Below, in pieces: positions 21,210 through 29,040 of a stretch of 64,000 nucleotides of DNA. The position numbers were made by a program, and so were the translations under genes. Source of the DNA: Paraescarpia echinospica (lineage: Eukaryota; Annelida; Polychaeta; Sabellida; Siboglinidae); the NCBI GenBank assembly GCA_020002185.1, contig CM034534.1, positions 67,702,452-67,766,451 of the forward strand. Reading direction: 5' to 3'. The notes beneath the pieces were generated by a model. That model was not told the DNA's origin and made no database searches. It worked only from the letters and a program-made list of their open reading frames with translations. Within the stretch, counting starts at the first letter, position 1, and each line of letters starts with the position of its first letter.

Positions 21210-21362
21210 ATAAGACTTCCGTTTTTCACGCATAACCACCATATAACCTCCTTACATTTTTCACGCATAACCACTATATAACCTCCTTACAATTTTCACG
21301 CATAACCACTATATAACCTCCTTACAATTTTCACGCATAACCACTATATAACCTCCTTACAC
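21210..21362 (+). repeat. 36-bp tandem repeat, four units (left arm)
   Basis: The unit TTTTCACGCATAACCAC plus TATATAACCTCCTTACA occurs four times with one or two changes. Mirrored at 23075-23225. Confidence 0.9.
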
Positions 21363-21489
21363 ATCAGTGACTGATTACTCATTCTTGCACTACAGGCGCT
21401 ACCGTCTACGTTATCATAGTATAACCACTAGAGGTGCTACCGTCTACGTTATCATAGCAAGTATACCCACTAGAGGTTAGCGCTTATGC

Positions 21490-22060
21490 AATCGTACTTA
21501 TCTTCAACTGTCCACATACCTTCTGCATCTCCCGCTGGCATGTCGCTCTGTACCTCCTTACTGTATCTTCAACTGTCCACACACCTTCTGCATCTGCCGC
21601 TTGCATGTCGCAAGCTCCACATACCTCCTGTATCTCTCACTTGCATGTCGCTCTCTACCGCCTTACTCTTTCTTCAAATGTCCACATACCCTCTGCATCT
21701 CCCGCTTACATGTCGCTCTGTACCTCCTTACTGTATCTTCAACTGTCCACATACCTTCTGCATCTGCCGCTTGCATGTCGCTGTCTACCTTCTTACTGTA
21801 AAGTATCAGAAGAGACAAAACAAGCTCAAGCGCAGTACACACTAGCTCAGAAGGAGGTAAAGAAAAGCACCAGAAGAGACAAGACAAGCTCAAGCACCGT
21901 ACACAGTAGCTCAGAAGGAGGTAAATAACTGTATCTTCAACTGTCCACATACCTTCTGCATCTCGCGCTTGCATGTCGCTCAGTATCTATCTACAACTGT
22001 CCACACACCTTCTGCATCTGCCGCTTGCATGTCGCTCTCTACCTTTTTACTGTACAGTAT
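21490..22060 (+). repeat. ~62-65-bp tandem array near the apex (left arm)
   Basis: Units carry CTTCAACTGTCCACATACC, TTCTGCATCTCCCGC, TTGCATGTCGCTCTGTACC and TCCTTACTGTAT. About eight units are seen, broken by two copies of a different ~50-bp unit with AGAAGAGACAAGACAAGC and TAGCTCAGAAGGAGGTAA. Copy number differs from the right arm (22400-22945), which accounts for most of the arm-length difference. Long frames across it (HIPSASPA... HLPLACRSV) are repeat artefacts. Confidence 0.9.
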
Positions 22061-22189
22061 CAGAAGAAACAAGACAAGCTCAAACACAGTACACACTAGC
22101 TCAGAAGGAGGTAAAGAAAAGCACTAGAAGAGACAAGACAAATGTACGTATTTTGTGAGTTCTACTGTGGTGTCCTAGCCTTTCACACA

Positions 22190-22310
22190 TGCACGCACCC
22201 ATGCACCCACCCACCCACCGTCGCCGTCCCCACCCGCCCTCGCCGCCGCCCTTCGGCGAGGGCGGGTGGGGACGGCGACGGTGGGTGAGTGGGTGGGTGC
22301 ATGGGTGCGT
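22190..22310. repeat. GC-rich hairpin apex with 8-nt loop
   Basis: The stem CCGTCGCCGTCCCCACCCGCC with CTCGCCG is mirrored exactly by CGGCGAG and GGCGGGTGGGG. The innermost pairing is 22239-22245 with 22254-22260, leaving the loop CCGCCCTT at 22246-22253. The apex is far more GC-rich than the arms. A 4-bp indel (CCACCCACC versus CACTCACCC) lies about 35 bp from the loop. Confidence 0.95.
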
Positions 22311-22399
22311 GCATGTGTGTAAGGCTAGGACACCACAGTAGAACTCACAAAATACGTACATTTGTCTTGTCTCTTCTGGTGCTTTTCTTTACCTCCTTC

Positions 22400-22945
22400 T
22401 GAGCTAGTGTGTACTGTGCTTGAGCTTGTCTTGTCTCTTCTGGTACTTTACAGTAAGAAGGTAGAGAGCGACATGCAAGCGGCAGATGCAGAAGGTATGT
22501 GGACAGTTGAAGATACAGTAAGGAGGTACAGAGCGACATGTAAGCGGGAGATGCAGAGGGTATGTGGACAGTTGAAGAAAGAGTAAGGCGGTAAAGAACG
22601 ACATGCAAGTGGGAGATGCAGGAGGTGTGTGGAGCTTGTGACATGCAAGCGGCAGATGCAGAAGGTGTGTGGACAGTTGAAGATACAGTAAGGAGGTACA
22701 GAGCGACATGCCAGCGGGAGATGCAGAAGGTATGTGGACAGTTGAAGATACAGTAAGGAGGTACGGAGCGACATGCAAGCGGGAGATGCAGAAGGTATGT
22801 GGACAGTTGAAGATACAGTAAGGAGGTACAGAACAAGATGCAAGCTGGAGATGCAGAAGGTATGTGGACAGTTGAAGATACATTAAGAAGGTACAGAGCG
22901 AAATGTAAGCGGGAGATGCAGAAGGTATGTGGACAGTTGAAGATA
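22400..22945 (-). repeat. ~62-65-bp tandem array near the apex (right arm)
   Basis: Mirror of the array at 21490-22060, with a different number and order of units, which shows that the arrays kept changing after the palindrome formed. Confidence 0.9.
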
Positions 22946-23074
22946 AGTACGATTGCATAAGCGCTGACCTCTAGTGGATATACTTGCTATGATAACGTAG
23001 ACGGTAGCACCTCTAGTGGTTATGCTATGATAACGTAGACGGTAGCGTCTGTAGTGCAAGAATGAGTAATCAGT

Positions 23075-23225
23075 CACTGATGTGTAAGGAGGTTATATAG
23101 TGGTTATGCGTGAACATTGTAAGGAGGTTATATAGTGGTTATGCGTGAAAATTGTAAGGAGGTTATATAGTGGTTATGCGTGAAAAATGTAAGGAGGTTA
23201 TATGGTGGTTATGCGTGAAAAATGG
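23075..23225 (-). repeat. 36-bp tandem repeat (right arm)
   Basis: Mirror of 21210-21362: TGTAAGGAGGTTATATAGTG and GTTATGCGTGAAAA repeated four times. Confidence 0.9.
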
Positions 23226-23422
23226 AAGTCTTATAATTAGTGTAGGTCGATGTATTAGTTGCGTGTGTTGTGAGCTAGTTATTTTAATCTCTTGCGTTCC
23301 TGTACAAACCCGTAGTCGGTGACGAAATACAACGGCGGCTGCTGGTGTCGATAAATGATGACGATATTGGTGACCTATGACTGCGACGCCGTCGGTGACC
23401 TAGTTAAGCCTAGATCTTCCTT

Positions 23423-23608
23423 ATGAAATGGTATGTAACCGTTGATTATCTGCAAGATAGATTCAACAATGATAACACTATAGTGGATATATTTAAGCAA
23501 CAAGCAATGTTGCATCATAACGGAATCGATTCTAGAATATCATACGTACCACCATTCTTCATGACAGACATACATTTACATATTATTACCCCGGTTAATT
23601 CAGGATAG
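23423..23608 (+). other. 61-codon open frame MKWYVTVDYLQ (right arm), doubtful
   Basis: Right-arm counterpart of the frame at 20836-21021, differing at four residues, all non-synonymous. See that entry for why coding status is doubtful. Confidence 0.25.
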
Positions 23609-24549
23609 AGAAATACTGGCTTCCATTCAATAATATTTACGATTGTATAGTTACAACTGAATATTCTTCGACGTTCACGATACAAGAGAATGAAGTACAA
23701 AGAGAGCAGTTATATCTACTGACATAAAGTGCAGGAATAATTATATCTACTGCTGTAAGGTGCAGGAATAGTTATATATGATGATAGAAAGTGCATGGAT
23801 AGTTAGACCTACTGACAGAAAATGCAGGAATAGTTATATATGATGACAGAAAGTGCATGGATAGTTAGACCTACTGACAGAAAAGCATCGTTACATAAAC
23901 ACCATAACGCGCTTGCAGATATTAATTGTTTGTTCAAAATGATCATGGTGGTAAACACCCACAAGTCCCATATGTTATAATGTCACCAAGGCGCATTCCA
24001 CCCATCTGTTATAATGTCACCAAGGCGCATTCCACATGCATCAAACGTCACGGATCAATGACAACACTGTTGGATGTAAGGGAACGAACGTGTGGGTGGA
24101 GAGGGTTGTGGCTACTTACGTATGAACCATTGTCAATACACGGTTGGATGTGTGACCAATGACTACACACTGTTGTATATGAGTGACATATTAGCAGCCT
24201 CAGGTAGACCTTAGAGAAATATACAGTGTATGCGTGCGCGTGTGTCTAAGGTACCTAGCTGCGTGTGAATTCCGACAGCGGAATAGTGTGTGCGTGACTA
24301 AAGGACATGTGCCTTCGTGTGTAAATAGACAGAGGAATAGTGCTTGCGTGCGTATGTAGAATACACTGGAAAGTCATTCTTCAATACGAAAGGTCAGACG
24401 AACAACTAAGAGTCCCATTTCAACTAATTGAATTCTCTGAGACTACCAGTTACAATAATTTTCATAGTACATTGTCGTCTCAATATTACACACTAAGAAC
24501 GAACTAGTCTTAACTACAACATAGTATTCGACTGTACCACAAAAACAAC

Positions 24550-24960
24550 TATAATACGTGTTCATCTCATTTACCTATGATTCACCTTAATTATCCTTAC
24601 TTACCACTTGATTACCTTTGTGTTACCCTTCCTTAACCTAGTTACCTCTTATTTACCCTTAATTACCATAATTACACTTAGTTACCAGCAATTAGCCCTC
24701 AGTTAGCCTTACGTACCCTTCATTACCTCTAATTACCCTCGACTACCCCTTAGTTACCCCTAATTAACCTTACTTACACGCGATTACCTCTATTTACCTC
24801 TTATACCTTTACTTACCCATTAGTTACCTCCTAGTTACCTCTAATTATCATAATTACCCGTGATCACCCAGTAATTACTCCTAATTACCTCTTACTTACC
24901 ATTAAATACCCGTAATTAGTTACCCCTAATTACCCATAATTGCCACTTAATTACCCTTAG
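24550..24960 (-). repeat. degenerate TAATTACC/TAGTTACC array (right arm)
   Basis: Mirror of 19440-19885; variants such as TAATTACCCTTA and TAGTTACCTC follow one another in the same order as in the left arm. Confidence 0.85.
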
Positions 24961-25576
24961 ATGCACGTAAGTTTACAACGATTATATAACTACTTTTACT
25001 AATACTAATATTACTAATTTATGACCTGCTTACCACGATTCTCCACATATACATGTTGTGTCACAGCCCTTCCTTATCTATGTGTATGTTGACCTAGCCT
25101 GCCCTTTCTCACATACCGTAGCGCCATCTTGTTTAACAGACAGAAAGGTCTTACGGATTTGGACGGGTCCAATTTGGACTGAGTCTGAGGTGATTTTGAA
25201 GCATTGACCAATCAACACCCGACAGGAGATGCACCCATTGTGGCATTACATCAAAGCTAAAATCAAAAGAGGTGCAAGTCAATATATAGGTCACAGTGTC
25301 TAGACACTTTGCTTGTCTAAATGCACTGGTTACTGAGCTGCACCATGTATATATACTCTTATTCTTATATACATACATACATATCACATTATCAATACAT
25401 CATTCAGTATACTATTAATTACCCTTACATACTCATCACCACTGCATGAGATCTATAAAACCCAAAATCAATAGAGGAACCCCTTTTGTCACCCGTGAAT
25501 CTAACATACACATTGGGAGGTCAAGCGCACGTTACGAGGTCAGTGGGCGATAAAATACGTAATTGCCATCACTTAC

Positions 25577-25639
25577 TTGCACGACACGTGTAAGATTCAT
25601 GATGTCCTCGGGGCATGACTTGTCCTGGGCACTCGCCAT
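25577..25639 (-). CDS. first coding exon, MASAQDK... (right-arm copy)
   Basis: Identical in all 63 bases to the left-arm exon at 18805-18867, with the same GTAAGT donor (ACTTAC on the plus strand at 25571-25576) and the same upstream TATA box. Transcription runs toward the apex, against the left-arm copy. Confidence 0.5.
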
Positions 25640-25706
25640 GTTCAGCAATCGGAGAGTAGATGCGTTGTTCGAAGTCGGTAGAAAGTGATATGCTCCACTA
25701 GACTTG

Positions 25707-25712
25707 TGGTAG
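25707..25712 (-). promoter_or_regulatory. TATA box of the inward-facing promoter (right arm)
   Basis: TTTATA on the plus strand (TATAAA on the minus strand), about 70 bp upstream of the minus-strand ATG at 25639. It mirrors 18725-18730; the coordinate is read from the mirrored context and may be off by a few bases. Confidence 0.45.
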
Positions 25713-26121
25713 GTTTATACATCCGTTCGAGACGTTATGTCTTGTCGATCACGAGACAGTACAGACAATGGAATCACGAGTTGAACTCCGCTCTCTGCAC
25801 GAGCTCGTTAGCGGGTGCAGTATGCGATAAGCAGCGTGATATGGCCTACTTACCAGGATTCGGTTTCGTGTTAAATGTAACTTGACATTATACTTATATA
25901 TTACACAACACTGTCATATACAATAGTTGTAGATTTAACGTATTATTCCTACAGTTTAAAAGTTACACATACGTGCATACATACATACACTTTCATTTCC
26001 AATCTTATTCTTATATACATACATATCACATCATCAATAATATCATCAATTAAATAGTATATTTCAACTTTGAAAATATGTTGTTTTGTTGGTTTTTACC
26101 TTATATTCATTCTTTCGTACG

Positions 26122-26129
26122 TACGTACA

Positions 26130-26163
<34 letters not shown>

Positions 26164-26170
26164 CATACAT
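26122..26170 (-). repeat. (CATA)n microsatellite
   Basis: CGTACGTACGTACATACATACATA... tract, longer than its mirror at 18303-18335; a second tract lies at 26580-26610. These tracts are among the most diverged points between arms. Confidence 0.9.
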
Positions 26171-26370
26171 ATATCACATCTTCAATACATAATTCATTAT
26201 ACTTCTTTATGTCTAATGTCCTACCTTTCGACACCTTTTATACTCGTTATACACGATACAACATAGGACCACTTATTCTTATATACATACATATCCCATC
26301 AGCAATAACGCATTCAGTATACTTCTTTATCTCTCATGACCCACCTTTCAACATCTTCTTTACCAACGTG

Positions 26371-26526
26371 ATGGCGGAGCTGTTGGCTACACGTCCGGTA
26401 ATCGAACCGCCATGTCCGTTGTATGATGCGTCTTCCCCACCACCTATTGATACGGGGGATAGAGAGAACTGGATAGACTGTTCTTCCGATTCAGAGGACG
26501 ATGGATTTCATGATATCATCAATTAA
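26371..26526 (+). CDS. acidic Pro-rich frame MAELLATRP (right-arm copy)
   Basis: Encodes the same 51 residues as 17946-18101 without a change. The frame is also open upstream through CATA repeats, so the ATG at 26371 or an unseen acceptor could start it. It is followed by TTTCAACTTTGAAAATATG, a string that also follows the neighbouring modules at 26063 and 26530. Confidence 0.45.
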   Translation: MAELLATRPVIEPPCPLYDASSPPPIDTGDRENWIDCSSDSEDDGFHDIIN

Positions 26527-27237
26527 ATACTATATTTCAACTTTGAAAATATGTTGTTTTGTTGGTTTTTACCTTAGATTCATTCTTTCATACATACATA
26601 CATACATATATCACATTATCAATATATCATTCATTATAAGCTTTCATTCTTTCATACACATACATACGTACATACATTTTCATTTACAATCTTATGTTCT
26701 TTCGTTTCTTCATTTCCAATCTCAATACATCATTCAGTATACTTCTTTATCTCTAATGACCCACCTTTTAAAACTTTCCTCTTTGTTCTTTCGTTTCTAT
26801 CTTCCTTATACACGATGGGACTTCAATACATACATATCACATCCTCAATATATCATTAAGTATACTTCATTATCTCTAATGACCCACCTTTTAAAACTTT
26901 CCTCTGTTACATAGTAAAAATAGTTGCAGGACGGGAAGTTTGCGTCACAAGACACCTCGTTAACAGGATGTTACATAGATGACTGTTTTCCTATTCATAG
27001 ACGAGCTAATTCTGGTTTTGGTGACTTCCTCTCTCTTTTTCTAGCTTGACTGACTAACAATGTGTACATAGGTGACCTAGTTCTGGCCTTGGTGACTTCC
27101 TTCATCTGTCCACGCTCTCAAAATAGCTTGTGGTTGCCTAGCAACGCTGTGTCTGGTTATAGTATGTGTGTAAGGTCTCATTGGTATAGTTTTCAAAGTT
27201 TTATATAGTTTTCAAAGTTTTAATATTTACCTTACAG

Positions 27238-27451
27238 AGAAGAAGAACTTCTTGAAGAGCATCGTTACCTCTTCTATGAGAGCCTCCAGGAGATAAAGAA
27301 TCGCCCACGTATAGAACCACCGTCAGCGTCGTATGACTTTACGCCGCCTCCTTCGCCGCCTCCTATTGATACTGGAGATCATGACAATTGGGAATTTATT
27401 CATGATGGAGATCTTGTTGACGATGGATATTTCTGTATGGATGATGACTAA
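27238..27451 (+). CDS. terminal exon, acidic Pro-rich protein (right-arm copy)
   Basis: Acceptor TTTACCTTACAG at 27226-27237, then a frame in phase 1: EEELLEEHRYLFYESLQEIK, NRPRIEPPSASYDFTPPP, SPPPIDTGDHDNWEFIH and an acidic end with CMDDD before TAA (27449-27451). An AATAAA stands 58 bp downstream at 27509-27514. The left-arm copy has L for F and D for E at two places and one silent change. Family unknown; the exon is the best-supported coding unit of the element. Confidence 0.5.
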
Positions 27452-27508
27452 AACAAAAAAAGATGAGTAAACAAAGACTTTCCTACTGAATATATGTATC
27501 AAGAAGTA

Positions 27509-27514
27509 AATAAA
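27509..27514 (+). terminator. AATAAA polyadenylation signal
   Basis: AATAAA 58 bp after the TAA of the terminal exon, followed by AAACATTTTTCT. Confidence 0.5.
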
Positions 27515-27910
27515 AAACATTTTTCTACTTTGATGATATGTTGTTGGTTATTATTATTAATTATTATTATTTTATCATTTTTTCATGAATACAGAAGATA
27601 TATCATACCTCTATGACACTAAATACCGCTAGGGGTGGGTTAGATTCACTTCTTACCGCTAGAGGTGGGTTAGATTTACTTCTTACCGCTAGGGGAAGGA
27701 CAGCTGACAGGAAGTATGTCAGCATAAAATGCCATGGGAGCACATACACCCGTCAGTTTACGTATTATACCGCTAGGGGTGGGTTAGATTCACTTCTTAC
27801 CGCTAGGGGAAGGAACTATGTCAGCATAAAATGCCCTTATGTCAGCATAAATTGCCATGGAAGCACATGCACCCGTCAGTTTACGTATTACAAAACACTC
27901 ATACACTACT

Positions 27911-27916
27911 GTCGCT
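27911..27916 (+). other. 6-bp target-site duplication GTCGCT (right)
   Basis: Second copy of GTCGCT, directly after the terminus CACTACT, identical to 16521-16526. Confidence 0.8.
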
Positions 27917-28019
27917 GTCGAAAACAACCATGCAACATATTGGATATTATGTAGCAGTTATCACAATACATAATACAATGTAATTATGTTGCACAAAAAA
28001 CGCTGGCTAACATTACTCA

Positions 28020-28365
28020 AACAAGCCGAGATCACTGGCTATACAGGCCGAGTTCCCTGCTGCACAGGCCGAATTCACTGGCCGACTTAATGCCGCTATC
28101 GTTTCTGGTCAACAATATACCCCGAACAGGCCGAGATCACTGGCTATACAGGCCTAGTTCACTGCTGCACAGGCCGAATTCACTGGCCGACTTATTGCCG
28201 CTATCGTTTCTGGTCAACAATATACCCCGAACAGGCCGAGATCACTCCTCAAACAGGCCGAGATCACTGCCGCACAGGCCGAGTTCACCGAAACAGGCCG
28301 AGATCACTCGGAAACAGGCCGAGGTTACTCGGGCCGAGATCTCGAAAGGCCGAGATCACTGGGTA
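28020..28365 (+). repeat. array of ~13 AGGCCGAGATCACTG motifs
   Basis: About thirteen copies of CCGAG(A/T)TCACTG or CCGAATTCACTG, most preceded by CAGG, spaced 18-25 bp apart. A larger ~100-bp block (with CTTAATGCCGCTATCG and TCAACAATATACCCC) is present twice at 28066-28130 and 28170-28235. The array ends about 70 bp before the ATG of the ZAD-like gene. A shorter version lies at 34058-34170. Confidence 0.85.
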
Positions 28366-28435
28366 CCTCATTAACCAATCAAGTATGTGTTTATAAAACT
28401 GGTTCGAATCGAAGGTACTCAGGGAAGCTGCGAAG

Positions 28436-28750
28436 ATGGATCGGAGTGACAATGTTGTGATGTCGGGTGATAAACATTGTCGAATTTGCTTGAAAAAAGT
28501 AATTCCCAAACGATACAGAACTTTATATCACGAAGATATTATGCCATTACATCGTCACATACGTTTAGTTGTTGGCCCTATTCATGACGACGACGAGCTG
28601 AACTTTCTCTGCAATGATTGTTGTGCTAAAATGAAGTCGTTGGAATGGGCACATATCAAAATCCGCCGAATCCAAGGACGTATAGAAAGTACTTTAGTTG
28701 CTTTGACAGAGATTCACGAATCAGCAAGACAGAACCTATTCACGACCAAG
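28436..28750 (+). CDS. first exon of a ZAD-like zinc-finger gene
   Basis: The ATG at 28436 opens a 105-residue exon that ends at a donor AAG|GTAGGT (28750/28751). Residues 13-20 are KHCRICLK and 57-65 FLCNDCCAK, giving C15-x2-C18 and C59-x2-C62, the four-cysteine zinc site of the ZAD fold. ZAD domains stand at the N-terminus of C2H2 transcription factors, mainly in arthropods but also ZNF276-like genes elsewhere. A charged helix (KIRRIQGRIESTL) follows, as expected. The CCGAGATCAC array lies immediately upstream. Later exons were not found in the AT-rich DNA downstream. Confidence 0.6.
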
Positions 28751-28859
28751 GTAGGTGAAAATATAACCTACTAGACTAAGAACTTTTTCCCACTTCTCTT
28801 GTTATGACTGAGGGCCTTTTACATGCTGTTTTTATACATATTAAAAAAAGACGTTACCT

Positions 28860-29040
28860 AGCCTAGCATCGGAACTGTGTGCCAGTAATAAACGTCCGAG
28901 CGCTAGACGCGCATACGTATGCATGTTGTGATGCTCGGACACGGCGCATCGGAAAGTTCTGTGTTCATCGGTGTTGTAGGTCCGAGCACATTCCCGACAG
29001 CGCTGCGTTTTAGTTCTCCCTTTGTCTCGGAGTCGAATCA
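28860..29040 (-). other. GC-richer unidentified segment
   Basis: A compact, GC-richer block with CCGAGCGCTAGACGCGCATACG and two inverted GCTCGGAC/GTCCGAGC strings. It is open on the minus strand for 66 codons (RCRECARTYNTDEH). A distant echo (AATGCTCGGATCCTT) lies at 34438. It may be a repeat remnant or a structured RNA; I cannot decide. Confidence 0.3.

Larger units (their letters stand above)
16527..22245 (+). repeat. left arm of the giant inverted repeat
   Basis: Mirrors 22254-27910 base for base over long stretches. Outermost 26 bases are identical between arms. Arm lengths differ by about 60 bp owing to tandem-repeat copy number and CATA/GTAT microsatellite length. Confidence 0.95.
16527..27910. 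mobile_element. 11.4-kb palindromic Polinton/Maverick-like element, non-autonomous
   Basis: From both ends inward the sequence is the same in reverse complement, for about 5.7 kb per arm, meeting at an 8-nt loop. The termini are AGTAGTGTATGAGTG and its complement CACTCATACACTACT. A perfect 6-bp direct repeat flanks the insertion. AG-starting inverted repeats plus 6-bp duplications are the known signature of Polintons, whose repeats are normally a few hundred to about 1000 bp, far shorter than here. No protein-primed polymerase, integrase, packaging ATPase, protease or capsid gene can be read in either arm. The arms differ by scattered substitutions, indels and microsatellite lengths (1-2% in ORFs compared by eye). 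Dada and other 6-bp-duplication families remain alternatives. Confidence 0.7.
22254..27910 (-). repeat. right arm of the giant inverted repeat
   Basis: Reverse complement of 16527-22245, about 60 bp shorter. It ends CATACACTACT directly before the second GTCGCT. Confidence 0.95.

Noticed and set aside
21486..22958. Frames of 100-180 codons with HIPSASPA and HLPLACRS repeats
   Set aside because: They are tandem 62-65-bp repeats open in several frames on one strand and vary freely between arms.
16527..27910. The palindrome as a sequencing or assembly fold-back artefact
   Set aside because: The edges coincide with AG/CT termini and a perfect 6-bp duplication, and the arms differ in substitutions and repeat copy number. 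An artefact would begin at an arbitrary point and carry identical arms. Read-level checks would still be decisive.
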